In this document: in pieces, positions 1 to 9,193 of the stretch
How the letters are laid out: each line of letters begins with the position of its first letter
How positions within the stretch are numbered: the first letter of the stretch is position 1
Position numbers and translations under genes: made by a program
Notes under the pieces: model-generated
What the model saw: only the letters and a program-made list of their open reading frames with translations
What the model was told of the DNA's origin: nothing
The model's database searches: none
Source of the DNA: Herbaspirillum sp. alder98
Lineage (GTDB): Bacteria > Pseudomonadota > Gammaproteobacteria > Burkholderiales > Burkholderiaceae_D
Length of the DNA: 64,000 nucleotides
Reading direction: 5' to 3'
NCBI RefSeq assembly: GCF_020179755.1
Contig: NZ_JAIUCY010000002.1
Span: 248,001-312,000, forward strand

Positions 1-1618
1 TGTCCCACTTCAACTGGTCCTGCAGGTAGACCCCAAGCTGGCTCGATGGATATTGCTCTATGCGCGGATTGGTCGATGGCACCACCGTGGCGTTGTTGCC
101 ATAGACCGGGTTGTAGACGTCGAGGTTGCTCATCGCCGAGATGGCATTGGGAAAACGGTCGGTCGACTGGCCCTTGGCGTAGTCCACGCCCACCAGCACC
201 TGGTGCGTCATTTCGCCGGTACGCAACCGGGCCTGCAGGCGGGTGTCGGTCAACAGGCCGCGCCAGGCCGAGGAGCGCGGATAGAACAGGCGGGTGATGG
301 TGCCATCGCTCTGCAGCACGCGCGGGAAGACGTTGGTCTCATTGCGTTCGGTCTCGGTATAGCGCAGGTTCTGCTGCAGCGACCAGGTATCGTCGAAGCG
401 GTGTTCGACTTCATAGCCGAACATGTGGTTCTCGCGCTTCCAGCGATTGTCGCGACCGCCCATGTTCAGGCTGGGCGACAGTTGCCCGCGCGCGCCCGGA
501 TTCTGCAGCTGGTTGCCCCAGACATACGACTGGTCGTCCTTCTGGTAGTTGGCCAGCAGCGTGATGCGGGTAGCCGCGCTGGGCTGCCAGGTCAGTGCCG
601 GCGCCACATACAGCCGGTCATCGCGGTCGAAATCGAGCCGGGTGCCCGATTCGCGGGCCAGCATCGTGACCCGCCAGGTCCATTCGCCGCTCGCATCGAG
701 GGCGCCGCCGATGTCGGCCTTGAGTTGCTTGCGATCATAGGTGCCGTACTCCACCCCGATCTCGCGCACGGCCGTGGCCGATGGGCGCTTGGTGACGGCG
801 TTGACCATACCGCCCGGGGGCGATTGGCCATACAGCACCGAGGCCGGACCGCGCAGCACTTCCAGCCGTTCCAGTCCATAGGGTTCGATCGGTGCCGAAT
901 AGGCGCGCCCGGTAGTGAGCAGGCCATCCTGGAAGATGCCTGCCGTGCCCAGCGTAAAACCGCGCAGCATCGAGAATTCGTCGACCGCCCACGGTTTCAT
1001 GTTGGGGGTGACGCCAGCGGTGTAGCGCAAGGCTTCGTCCAGCGTCTCGACCTTGCGATCGGCCAGTTCGTCGGCGCTGATCACCGACACCGACTGCGGA
1101 TTCTCGATCAGCCGGGTATCGGTCTTGGTGGCAGTGGCGCTGCGCCGGGCCACATAGCCGTCGACGTGGCCACGGGCCGTCTCGCCTTCGGCTTGCACCC
1201 GCACCTCGGGCAACATGTCCGTCGCAGCGGGCGCTGCCGTCGCCGCACCCGGTCGCAGGACATAACGTCCGTCGCCTTGTGCCACCGCCTCCAATCCGCT
1301 GCCTGACAGCAACCGGGCCAGCGCTTCCTGCGCCGTCAGCGCACCTTGCAGCCCGGGGCTGGTCTTGCCGGCGGTCAGCGCGCCATCGGCGGCCACATAC
1401 ACGCCCGATTCGGCAGAGAAGCGGGCGATCACGGCATTGAGCGGACCGGCCGGAATGCTGTAGCTGCGCGGCGCAGATGGTTGCGATGGGGTATCGGCAG
1501 CGTGCGCGGCGAGTGGCGCACCCACGGCCAGCACACCAGCCAGCAGGGTGCGGGCGGCCAGGGCAGTGGGTGTCAGGGCAGCGCTGAATGCGGAACGACG
1601 AACGGAATGGGATGTCAT
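1..1618 (-). CDS. TonB-dependent siderophore receptor with N-terminal signalling (STN) domain, 3' end cut by window
   Basis: Outer-membrane receptor that imports a ferric chelate with TonB energy and signals through its periplasmic STN domain to the FecR-like protein encoded upstream. Visible in order: signal peptide ending near residue 41 (AAHAA), STN domain around residues 50-110 (IPAGPLNAVIARFS), a TonB-box-like stretch (LPEVRVQAE), the plug (VSVISADEL, LRGPASVLYGQSPPGG), then the start of the barrel, with YLQDQLKWD at the window edge. Start is the ATG at 1616-1618. About 539 residues are present; the family is usually 750-830, so the barrel C-terminus lies outside. It follows the fecR-like gene by 87 bp on the same strand, the usual FecI-FecR-receptor order. 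The natural ligand cannot be read from the sequence. Confidence 0.93.
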   Translation of the reverse strand, partial: MTSHSVRRSAFSAALTPTALAARTLLAGVLAVGAPLAAHAADTPSQPSAPRSYSIPAGPLNAVIARFSAESGVYVAADGALTAGKTSPGLQGALTAQEALARLLSGSGLEAVAQGDGRYVLRPGAATAAPAATDMLPEVRVQAEGETARGHVDGYVARRSATATKTDTRLIENPQSVSVISADELADRKVETLDEALRYTAGVTPNMKPWAVDEFSMLRGFTLGTAGIFQDGLLTTGRAYSAPIEPYGLERLEVLRGPASVLYGQSPPGGMVNAVTKRPSATAVREIGVEYGTYDRKQLKADIGGALDASGEWTWRVTMLARESGTRLDFDRDDRLYVAPALTWQPSAATRITLLANYQKDDQSYVWGNQLQNPGARGQLSPSLNMGGRDNRWKRENHMFGYEVEHRFDDTWSLQQNLRYTETERNETNVFPRVLQSDGTITRLFYPRSSAWRGLLTDTRLQARLRTGEMTHQVLVGVDYAKGQSTDRFPNAISAMSNLDVYNPVYGNNATVVPSTNPRIEQYPSSQLGVYLQDQLKWD

Positions 1619-1705
1619 GGACGCTTTCGGAGATGAGTTCTGGTTGTCTTCACTCAGCTTTCCGAACGAGCCTGGAAAAAGGGAACTGATTGCCCGCCAA
1701 TATTT

Positions 1706-2719
1706 TTATTGATCGGCGCGACGCGGCTTGAGCGTCACCCACCACGGCATGATGGCGCGCACCTGTACCGGCAGCGCCGCCTCCAGCATGGCCAGTGCCT
1801 GGTCGGTATCGCGCAGCGGAAAACCGCCCACCACGCGCAAGCCGGCCACTGCGGGATCGCATCCCAGGTAACCGCTGCGATAGCGCCCCAGTTCGGCCAG
1901 GAACGCATCCAGCGGCTGGTCCTGCGCAATCAGCAGCCCCTGCGACCAGGCCGTGCGGGCTGGCGGCAATGCGACTGGCGTCGCGATTTGCTGGTGGGTG
2001 AAGGTGGTCTCTTCACCGGCGGCGATGATCTGGCGCGCCGCGCCGGGCAGGGCGGGAGTGATTTCGACCCGGCCCTCGATCACGCTCAGGCGGGTATAGC
2101 CATCGAACTGGCGCACGTTGAAACGGGTGCCCAGGGCGCGCATGCTGCCATCGCGAGACTGCACGATGAAAGGGCGCGGCGGTTGGCGCGGATCGGTGCC
2201 GGTCTGGATCAGCATCTCGCCGCGGACCAGCGTCAACTGCCGCAGTTGGTCATCGAATTGCGCATTGACGGCGGTGGCGGTGTCAAGCCAGAGCTGGCTG
2301 CCGTCGGCCAGCGTCACGTTGCGGCTTTCACCGATGCCGGTGCGCCAGGTCGCATTCAGGGCGGCGATGGCCGACGGCCATTGTTGCTGGCGGGCCAGTT
2401 GCCAGCCGAGCCCGGCCGTCACCGCCGACAGCACCAGCGTCTTGAGCAGCTTGCGGCGGCGGCGCAACTGGCTTGCCGCATGCAGCGCCGAACTGGCCGC
2501 TGCCGGTTCGGCGCTGGCCACCGAGATCCCGCGGCTGATGGCCTCCACCTGGGCCCAGGCATGGCGGTTGGCGGCGTCCCGCGCCAGCCAGTCCTGCCAG
2601 CGTTGACGCTCGTCCTGCGCCACCTGGCCCGAGCGCAGCACGGCAAACCATTCGGCCGCCTGTTCCAGTGTGGCAAAGGGGATTTCCTGGATGGCGCCAT
2701 CCATGCGTGGCCGGCTCAT
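1706..2719 (-). CDS. FecR-family anti-sigma factor / iron-transport signal transducer
   Basis: Inner-membrane regulator that holds the partner ECF sigma until the receptor STN domain signals occupancy. The N-terminal cytoplasmic part has the DUF4880-like segment (AAEWFAVLRSGQ, WQDWLARDAANRHAWAQVE). A hydrophobic helix sits near residues 89-110 (LLKTLVLSAVTAGLGW), followed by the periplasmic FecR domain (VTLADGSQLWLDTATAV, RGEMLI, RALGTRFNVRQF, VIEGRVEI). The ATG at 2717-2719 overlaps the sigma stop codon as ATGA, which fixes this start and indicates translational coupling; 13 further residues are open upstream but would overlap the sigma gene more. Length 337 aa is normal for the family. Confidence 0.93.
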   Translation of the reverse strand: MSRPRMDGAIQEIPFATLEQAAEWFAVLRSGQVAQDERQRWQDWLARDAANRHAWAQVEAISRGISVASAEPAAASSALHAASQLRRRRKLLKTLVLSAVTAGLGWQLARQQQWPSAIAALNATWRTGIGESRNVTLADGSQLWLDTATAVNAQFDDQLRQLTLVRGEMLIQTGTDPRQPPRPFIVQSRDGSMRALGTRFNVRQFDGYTRLSVIEGRVEITPALPGAARQIIAAGEETTFTHQQIATPVALPPARTAWSQGLLIAQDQPLDAFLAELGRYRSGYLGCDPAVAGLRVVGGFPLRDTDQALAMLEAALPVQVRAIMPWWVTLKPRRADQ

Positions 2720-3246
2720 GCCAGCGCCTCCCGAAAACTGGCATTGGCCGACAGGCAATGCAGCATCGCCTGCGCCATGTATTTCTTGACCATCCGTTCC
2801 GACACGTTCAACTGCCCGGCAATCTCGGCATAGGTCAGGTCATGCAGATGCGCCAGCAGGAAGGCGCTGCGCGGCTTTTCCGGCAGGCTGGCCAGGATCC
2901 GGTCAACTTCCATCAATGTTTCGATGATGATGGCCTGCTGCTCGGCCGACGGCATGACCGCCTCCGGCAGCAGCATCAGGGTCGCGACCCAGGCCCGCTC
3001 GATCTCCTGGCGGCGCCAGTGATCCACCACCAGGCCCTGGGCGATGGTGCTCAGGTAGGCGCGGGGATTACGCGTGCCATCGAGTTCGCGCGGACGCACC
3101 AGCAGCCGCACGAAGGTGTCCTGGGTCAGGTCCTCGGCGGTGAAGTGGCAGCCCAGCTTCTTGCGCAGCCAGGTCTGCAGCCAGCCATGGTGGTCGGCAT
3201 ACAGGGCCTGCAACTGCGGTGGTGGAATGGAATCGGAATGCGACAT
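2716..3246 (-). CDS. FecI-like ECF RNA polymerase sigma factor
   Basis: Iron-starvation ECF sigma that directs transcription of the downstream receptor gene. Region 2 is visible (LYADHHGWLQTWLRKKLG, AEDLTQDTFVRLL, RAYLSTIAQGLVVDHWRR) and region 4 is a helix-turn-helix (LTYAEIAGQLNVSERMVKKY). Length 176 aa is typical. First gene of the sigma / anti-sigma / receptor run, ending in an ATGA overlap with the fecR-like gene. A strong Fur-box match lies 23 bp upstream, so expression is very likely repressed by Fur with iron. Confidence 0.94.
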   Translation of the reverse strand: MSHSDSIPPPQLQALYADHHGWLQTWLRKKLGCHFTAEDLTQDTFVRLLVRPRELDGTRNPRAYLSTIAQGLVVDHWRRQEIERAWVATLMLLPEAVMPSAEQQAIIIETLMEVDRILASLPEKPRSAFLLAHLHDLTYAEIAGQLNVSERMVKKYMAQAMLHCLSANASFREALA

Positions 3247-3268
3247 GGCGCGCCCCCTGGATCTTTCT

Positions 3269-3287
3269 GATAATAATTCTCATTATT
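3269..3287. promoter_or_regulatory. Fur box upstream of the fecI-like gene
   Basis: The 19 bases starting GATAATAATTC match the classical Fur consensus at 15 of 19 positions by hand alignment and form the expected AT-rich palindrome. The site lies 23 bp before the ATG of the FecI-like sigma, where bound Fur would block its promoter. Confidence 0.82.
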
Positions 3288-3322
3288 ATAGATCGAGTTC
3301 GAGGACATGCGATGCCGCGTGT

Positions 3323-4648
3323 TCAGCCGCGATGTGCCGGTCGCCGCAAGCCCAGGTGCTCGCGCAGGGTGCGCCCTTCGTATTCGGTGCGGAACAGCCC
3401 GCGCCGGCGCAGCTCCGGCAGCACCAGCGTAATGAAGTCGGTCAGTCCCACCGGATGCACCGGCGACATGATGTTGAAGCCGTCGGCGCCGCCATCCCTG
3501 AACCAGGCCTCCAGCAGGTCGGCAATATCGGTCGGACTCCCTACCACCTGCTGGTGGCCCCTGGCGCCGGCGATGCGCAGGTAGGTCTGGCGAATCGTCA
3601 GTCCTTCGCGGCGGGCCAGGTCCAGCATCAGTTGCTGGCGACTCTTGGCGCCGTTGGTGGGCGGCAATGCCGGCAATGGCCCGTCGACCGGGTAGGGTGT
3701 GAGGTCGAAGCTGACCATCTGCGACAGCAGCGCCACGCCCACCACGGTGGGAATGAGCGACTGCAAGGCCTCGAATTTGTCTTCCGCTTCGGCGCGCGTG
3801 GGCGCCACCACCGGGAAGATGCCCGGCATGATCCTGATCTGGTCCGGACTGCGGCCATACGCGGCTGCGCGCTGCTTGATGTCGCGGTAGAAGGTGCGCG
3901 CCTCGTCGAAGGTCTGGTGCGCCACGAAGACCACTTCGGCGGTGCGCGCCGCCAGGTCGCGCCCGGCTTCAGAGGCGCCGGCCTGCACCACCACCGGCTG
4001 GCCTTGCGGCGAGCGGGCCACGTTGAGCGGGCCGCGCACCGAGAAATGCTTGCCCTGGTGGTTCAGTACATGCAGTTTCTCGGGCGCGAAATAGAGCCCG
4101 CTTTCCTTGTCGCGCACGAAGGCGTCGTCTTCCCAGCTATCCCACAGGCCTGTCACCACCTGATGGAATTCGGCCGCCCGCTCGTAGCGCAGGCCGTGGT
4201 CGATGTGCTGGCTGAGATTGAAGTTCTCGGCCTCGCCGTCGCCGCTGGAGGTCACCAGGTTCCAGCCGGCGCGCCCGCCGCTGATCTGGTCCAGCGAGGC
4301 AAACTTGCGGGCGATGTTGAAGGGTTCGTTGAAGCTGGTCGAGGCGGTGGCGATCAGCCCGATGCGCTCGGTGACGGCGGCCAGCGCCGACAGCAGCGTG
4401 AGTGGTTCGAACTGGTCGGAACGCGCAGTGCGCGACAGCGACGCCAGGTTGCGGCCACGCACGCCGACCGAGTCCGAGATGAAGATGGCATCGAATTTGG
4501 CCGCTTCGGCCTGCCGCGCCAGGTCGACGTAATGGGCAAAATTGCCGCCGGCATCGGCCTGCGCGTCGGGGTGTCGCCAGCCAGCGATGTGGTGGCCGGT
4601 CTGCATCAGGAACGCGCCGAGCGCGAGGTGGGAGCGGGGAGCTGTCAT
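3323..4648 (-). CDS. NtaA/SnaA/DszA-family FMN-dependent monooxygenase
   Basis: Luciferase-fold flavin monooxygenase, 441 aa, of the group that uses reduced FMN to oxidise nitrilotriacetate, sulfones or similar small molecules. Family marks: HIAGWRHPDA near residue 20, KFDAIFISDS around residue 53, GRAGWNLVTS, GQPVVVQAGAS and the SPTDIADLLEAWF stretch near the C-terminus. The start is the ATG at 4646-4648 (MTAPRSHLALG); the frame stays open far upstream, but that stretch lies over the neighbouring gene and has no family similarity. It follows the FAD/NAD(P)-binding protein gene by 29 bp and is probably co-transcribed. Substrate unknown; a role in sulfur or carbon scavenging is inference. Confidence 0.9.
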   Translation of the reverse strand: MTAPRSHLALGAFLMQTGHHIAGWRHPDAQADAGGNFAHYVDLARQAEAAKFDAIFISDSVGVRGRNLASLSRTARSDQFEPLTLLSALAAVTERIGLIATASTSFNEPFNIARKFASLDQISGGRAGWNLVTSSGDGEAENFNLSQHIDHGLRYERAAEFHQVVTGLWDSWEDDAFVRDKESGLYFAPEKLHVLNHQGKHFSVRGPLNVARSPQGQPVVVQAGASEAGRDLAARTAEVVFVAHQTFDEARTFYRDIKQRAAAYGRSPDQIRIMPGIFPVVAPTRAEAEDKFEALQSLIPTVVGVALLSQMVSFDLTPYPVDGPLPALPPTNGAKSRQQLMLDLARREGLTIRQTYLRIAGARGHQQVVGSPTDIADLLEAWFRDGGADGFNIMSPVHPVGLTDFITLVLPELRRRGLFRTEYEGRTLREHLGLRRPAHRG

Positions 4649-4677
4649 TGGTATCGGTCGGTGTCGCACGGGTTGTT

Positions 4678-6114
4678 TCAAATGCTCTCGGCGGTCTGCC
4701 AGGCGGCGGTCAGGGCAGTGGCGGTGTTCTGCGCGCCTTCGATCTGTTCGCCCAGCGAATTCGACTCCCACACTGCGCCGCGCAGCGGATGGCCGACCGC
4801 AAACAGGGTCTGGCCGGCCACGGCGCCGGTGGCCGGATCGGCGTCGATGCCAAAGCCGGTTGCGTGGCGCCGCACCAGCTTGCGTTGCAGCAGTGCGCGC
4901 ACCAGCGGGTCGTCGATGCGGTCCCAGTCGAATTCGTAACCGGCCGCATTGGCGACCCGGTCGACCAGCAAGGTCCTGGCTTGCTGCTGGCCGCGTGGCG
5001 TCCATTGCACTTCGACCTTGTCGCCGGCCAGGCGCAGCGAACGGATGCGCCCGGTCAACTGCTGCAGCCGGCCTTGTTCGATATAACGCGCCAGCTTCTT
5101 GCCCGACTCGGGCGCGGCGCGATGCAGGGTGATTTCCCAGAACGGACGAATATGACGCACAAAGCGCTGGCGCTCGGCGGCACTGGCGGCTTGCCACAGC
5201 GCCGGCAGGTGCGGCCGGATCGCGCCCGGCAATTGTTGCCAGTCGGCGCCGGCGCGCCTGACTTCGCGGCGCGCCGCGCGCGTCACGCGCAAGACATCGC
5301 GCAGCGTCGTCGGCAGCCGTTGCGGATCGAACAGGTTGGGCCAGGGCGCGGTCTGGCGCCGCGCCTGCACCAGCAGGCCGCGCCGCGACAGCGCGTGGAA
5401 GCGGCCATTGAAACCGGCGCGCTCGGCGTTCAATGCCGCGTCCAGCGCCGTCAGGCTGCTACCGACCAGCAGAATGTCCTGGTCCTGCGCGCTGGCCTGC
5501 CAGGCCGCGCCATTCCAGACGTCATCGATGTAGCGCTGGCCCAGCTTCTCGCGTTCGTCCGCGCCGAGAAAGCGGTCGCCCGCGGCCCGAAACAGGCCCA
5601 GCGCCAGGACCACGCGTGCGGCCAGCCACTGTCGGCCATCCTGCAGGGTGATCCGGTAGCCATCATGGCCATCGGACCGCGACTGCAGGTCGACCGCGCG
5701 GCCCTGGACGATATCGAGACGGGCGCGCTGGCCGGCCTCCTTGAGCGCCACCTGCAACTCGTCCTGCACATAGGTGCCGTATAGCCAGCGCGGCGGGAAC
5801 GCCTCGGCCCAGCCCACCCCCGGCGGCGGCGTCCAGCCATGGCGCGCGGCATTGGCGGCGAGCCAGTCGGCCAGGTGCGACGGCCGCTGCGGGTAAAGAC
5901 CGAACAACTGCGCCGGACCATTGACGATGTGGTCGGCGTTATCGGTGCTGTAGGCAATGCCGCGTCCCACTTCGCGCCGGCTTTCGATGATGGTGATGGC
6001 GAGTGCGTCAGTGCCCGCGTCGCCTTCGGCCAGCAGGCGCAGCAATTTGATGGCGGTCGCCGCGCCGGCAAAACCGCCGCCGACGATGGCGATGTCCGTG
6101 ACCTGTTCTGGCAT
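4678..6114 (-). CDS. FAD/NAD(P)-binding protein (FAD-NAD(P)-binding domain family)
   Basis: Predicted cytosolic flavoprotein oxidoreductase, 478 aa. The N-terminus has a Rossmann dinucleotide motif (DIAIVGGGFAGAATA) and a second nucleotide-binding patch sits near residue 195 (DILLVGSSLTALDAAL). The family stretch GRGIAYSTDNADHIVNGPA and a C-terminal FAVGHPLRGAVWE region fit the Pfam group seen next to flavin-dependent monooxygenases. Start chosen at the ATG 6112-6114 (MPEQVTD), directly before the Rossmann strand; upstream in-frame codons lack similarity. The monooxygenase gene follows, suggesting a two-gene oxidation operon. The exact reaction is not known. Confidence 0.85.
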   Translation of the reverse strand: MPEQVTDIAIVGGGFAGAATAIKLLRLLAEGDAGTDALAITIIESRREVGRGIAYSTDNADHIVNGPAQLFGLYPQRPSHLADWLAANAARHGWTPPPGVGWAEAFPPRWLYGTYVQDELQVALKEAGQRARLDIVQGRAVDLQSRSDGHDGYRITLQDGRQWLAARVVLALGLFRAAGDRFLGADEREKLGQRYIDDVWNGAAWQASAQDQDILLVGSSLTALDAALNAERAGFNGRFHALSRRGLLVQARRQTAPWPNLFDPQRLPTTLRDVLRVTRAARREVRRAGADWQQLPGAIRPHLPALWQAASAAERQRFVRHIRPFWEITLHRAAPESGKKLARYIEQGRLQQLTGRIRSLRLAGDKVEVQWTPRGQQQARTLLVDRVANAAGYEFDWDRIDDPLVRALLQRKLVRRHATGFGIDADPATGAVAGQTLFAVGHPLRGAVWESNSLGEQIEGAQNTATALTAAWQTAESI

Positions 6115-6364
6115 GGGGGCTCCGTTGAAGTTGGATAGGGGGTGTGACGCAGAATAAGGCAGGCGGGGCGCTTGCGTTGCGTTGTTTTTTTCTGTGCTTA
6201 TGCATTTTCTGGAGCGCAGGCATGCATGCAAAAACCGCGCTTGCATATGCGGTAACGATCTTTGTTGGCGTGGCTGTTTGAGTGTTCATCGATCAAACGT
6301 TTCGGCGCGACGGTATACTGCGGGCGGCCCGCATGCCGGCCCTCGACCATCTGAAAGATTCACC

Positions 6365-7156
6365 ATGAGCCAATCTGCCCTCGACCATCTGGTCCTCAAT
6401 ACCCACTACGACATCGATGCGGCGCAAGTCCAGCTGGAGCAGCTGGGTTTCATCGTCACGCCACGCGGCTACCATACGCTGGGCTCGGTCAATCATCTGG
6501 TCGTGCTGCCGGGCGGCTATCTGGAGTTGATCGGCCAGCCGCGCGAAAGCAAAGTCGTACGCCAGGAGATCCTGGATAGTCCGGTCGGCATTGATGGCCT
6601 GGTCTACGCCGTCGACGATGCCCAGCATTGCCACGATGCCTGGAGCGGGCAGGGCCTGGTCGCGCAGCCGGTGCAGTTCTTTTCGCGCCCGGTGGCGATC
6701 GACGGCCAGGCCCACGACGCGCGGTTTTCAACGGTACGGCTGGTGCCCGGGCAATTCGCCGCCGGGCGCGTCTATGCCTGTCATCACTTCACGCCGGAAT
6801 TGGTCTGGCGCCCGGAGTGGATGGCGCATCCCAATGGCGTGCAGGGCATCGCCAGCCTGTTGGTGGTCAGTGCCGACCCGGCCCGCGCGGGCGCCGATTT
6901 CGCCCGCCTGGGCCAGTTGGGGGCAGGATTCGCGCTGGAATTCACCGATGCCGCCGGCCTGGTCGCCCGTTTCGGCGCCTTGGCCGGGCATGCACCGGCA
7001 CGCGCCGAGTTCTTCGCTGCGATCCGTTTTGCCGGTGGCGACCTCAAGGCCATTGCCGCGCATGCGCGCAGGCTCGGCCTGCCATTGCACGAAGAGGCGC
7101 GGCGTGTGGTGCTGGCCTTGCCGCAGTTCCAGTCGTTGCTGGAGTTCTCGGCATGA
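6365..7156 (+). CDS. VOC / glyoxalase-like domain protein
   Basis: 263-residue protein of the vicinal-oxygen-chelate superfamily, closest to the Glyoxalase_3 group. The first half shows the VOC pattern: LDHLVLNT, LGFIVTPRGYHTLGSVNHLVVLPGGYLELIG. A conserved middle section (HHFTPELVWRPEW) precedes a weaker second module that ends in LPLHEEARRVVLALPQF. The ATG at 6365 gives the normal family N-terminus. It is divergent from the FAD-protein/monooxygenase pair across a 250-bp gap, so a shared regulatory region is possible. Enzymatic substrate unknown. Confidence 0.85.
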   Translation: MSQSALDHLVLNTHYDIDAAQVQLEQLGFIVTPRGYHTLGSVNHLVVLPGGYLELIGQPRESKVVRQEILDSPVGIDGLVYAVDDAQHCHDAWSGQGLVAQPVQFFSRPVAIDGQAHDARFSTVRLVPGQFAAGRVYACHHFTPELVWRPEWMAHPNGVQGIASLLVVSADPARAGADFARLGQLGAGFALEFTDAAGLVARFGALAGHAPARAEFFAAIRFAGGDLKAIAAHARRLGLPLHEEARRVVLALPQFQSLLEFSA

Positions 7157-7189
7157 GCCCGGGTAATCCCGGCGCCGGTTGATCGCCGC

Positions 7190-9160
7190 CTAGCGTCGAT
7201 TCAGGAAATCCAGCTTGTCGCTCAAGCCACGTGACTGGCCGACATTATTGCGCTGGGCTTGGTCCAGGGCGTGCAACTGGGCGGCATAGGAAGACGTCTC
7301 CCATCCCTGTTGCTGCGCCTGCTGGCGCAGTGTCGTTATCTTGAGCGCGTTGTCCTGCCATTGCGTCGACAGTTGCTGCAGACGACCGTCGTAGTGCTTG
7401 CGGATCAGTTCGGTCTGTTCGCCGACCAGCTTGGGCGGTGGGGCCGACGATAACGATGCGAAACCGCGCAGCATGGTGTCGTCGATCTTGGCGTCGAGCA
7501 TCTGGTGCAGGGTGTCTTCGCAGAATTGCTGGCGTTTGCGCGATTCTTCGGCGAAGGCCGTGGCGGTAGCGCGGTCCTTGTCGGCCTGGGCCACAACCGG
7601 CCCGTGAACCTGTTCGGCCTGTTGCAACTGCGCATAGGTGCGCTGCACGTTCGCTCTTACCTGGTCATTGATGGCCGCGCCGGTGCGCTGCATGACTTCC
7701 TGCTGCTGCATGAACTGCTGATGTGCCGGCTGGTGCTGCCGGCGTGCCGTATCCAGCTGGCGGCGGGCATCGATGACGTGCGCGGATTCGCTTGGCACCT
7801 GGGTGTTCTGCTTGTGCATCGCGATCAGGTTGACCAGGCTGCCAGCCGCTTCCGGCACGAAATCCATGCGTAGCGCCGTCTGGCTGGAATAGGCTTGCTC
7901 CACCAGCGAGCTGGTGCGCTGGTTTTCAGCCCTGAACATATCGCCGATCATCTCGTTGACCTCGGCCCTGAACTTTTCCAGTTCATGCGTTTCGGGCTGG
8001 TTGTTCCTTCTGGCCAGGTTCCCGGCGCGGTCGGCCTGGTTGCGCAAGTCGTGCAGTGCCTGGCGCAGCGGTTCGTAGCGCTTGGCCAGGTAGCGGTCGG
8101 ACACCTCGGTCGACAGCACCAGGCTGTTTTCCTGCTGCGATATCTGGCGTGGGTCCACCTGTGGCTCCAGGGCCATGATCTCGGATTGCAACACGCCCGC
8201 AGCCATCGACAATCTGTTGTATTGCTCGACCTGCTGTGAGCTTGCGCCGCGTGGCGGCGGGCTGCCGAGCCGGGCGCTGATGTCGGCGAGCTGGTTGCGC
8301 TTGACCTGCAGTTCCAGCGGCCGGGTGTCCTTGAGATAGTTGCGCAGGCCGTCGCGCGACTGTGGCGAATCCATCATCTGCTGCGCCACCCAGGTACGCA
8401 TCGGATCTTCGCTGACGCGTACCAGCGAATGCGCCTGCAAGGTGTAGATCGCTTTCTTCTGTTGCTGGCATTGCGCCGACAGTTGCGCTTCCATCGATTC
8501 GATGTGGTCGGCTGACCAGCCTTGGGCTTGCAGCGCCGCGGCCAGTTCAGGGTCGGTATCGACGGCCTCGAGGTAGCGGTGGGCCTGTTTTTCGAGCGAT
8601 GACAGTTCACCCAGTCGGCGCTCGAGCGCTTGTTCTGCGTTGACGCTGAGATGCCGGGTATTACCCAGGAATTCAGGATGGAGCGGCGTATAGGCAACGC
8701 CGCCGGCGGCATTGGCGTGAAAGAAATCGATGGCCCGCTGGGCCCGTGCAGCCGGAGGGCTGGTCATCGGCGCGGCGTGCTGCAGCTGGGCCGATGGCGT
8801 CGATGAGGCGGTGGTGGAATAGGAGGCCTGCGAAGTCCAGGAGTCGGACCGTGCGAACGATGAGGCCGACAGATCCGATAGATCGGTCAATCCCGATTGC
8901 TGGCGTTGCGGCGCCGGCGCACCGCTCATGGCACCGAAGAACAGTTCGTCATCGCGAAGCGGCCCGGCCGCATTCATCGTGTGCATCAGCTGGCCGCGAC
9001 CGCGCCGGGCGGCCGACTGCAGCTGCGGGGATGATGGCGGCTGTGCCGCCTGCCGCAGCGGCAGCGCCGGGCGGGCGAATGGCTGAGGCCGTGTGTCGGG
9101 ATGCTCGGCGTAGGCGTTGGCGCTGGATAGCGACGTCGATGGAAAATTGGTCTGTCGCAT
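7190..9160 (-). CDS. Unrecognised 656-aa coiled-coil protein; candidate HrpL-regulated type III effector
   Basis: I do not recognise a family. The first ~130 residues are Ser/Pro/Gln/Ala-rich and predicted disordered, with no signal peptide or membrane segment. From about residue 160 to the end the protein is largely charged and Gln-rich helix, likely several coiled coils (for example LSSLEKQAHRYLEAV, LDTARRQHQPAHQQF). An unstructured polar N-terminus followed by a helical body is usual for type III effectors. The ATG at 9158-9160 is preceded by a G-run ending GGAGGT. A near-perfect HrpL promoter lies 33 bp upstream (separate entry). It sits 82 bp after the phosphoethanolamine-transferase-like gene, but the Hrp-type site suggests its own transcription. 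Effector status is inference; that it is a real gene is likely from its codon use and strong ribosome site. Confidence 0.72.
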   Translation of the reverse strand: MRQTNFPSTSLSSANAYAEHPDTRPQPFARPALPLRQAAQPPSSPQLQSAARRGRGQLMHTMNAAGPLRDDELFFGAMSGAPAPQRQQSGLTDLSDLSASSFARSDSWTSQASYSTTASSTPSAQLQHAAPMTSPPAARAQRAIDFFHANAAGGVAYTPLHPEFLGNTRHLSVNAEQALERRLGELSSLEKQAHRYLEAVDTDPELAAALQAQGWSADHIESMEAQLSAQCQQQKKAIYTLQAHSLVRVSEDPMRTWVAQQMMDSPQSRDGLRNYLKDTRPLELQVKRNQLADISARLGSPPPRGASSQQVEQYNRLSMAAGVLQSEIMALEPQVDPRQISQQENSLVLSTEVSDRYLAKRYEPLRQALHDLRNQADRAGNLARRNNQPETHELEKFRAEVNEMIGDMFRAENQRTSSLVEQAYSSQTALRMDFVPEAAGSLVNLIAMHKQNTQVPSESAHVIDARRQLDTARRQHQPAHQQFMQQQEVMQRTGAAINDQVRANVQRTYAQLQQAEQVHGPVVAQADKDRATATAFAEESRKRQQFCEDTLHQMLDAKIDDTMLRGFASLSSAPPPKLVGEQTELIRKHYDGRLQQLSTQWQDNALKITTLRQQAQQQGWETSSYAAQLHALDQAQRNNVGQSRGLSDKLDFLNRR

Positions 9161-9193
9161 ACCTCCCCCCCGTCAAATAAGCGATGTGCACGA

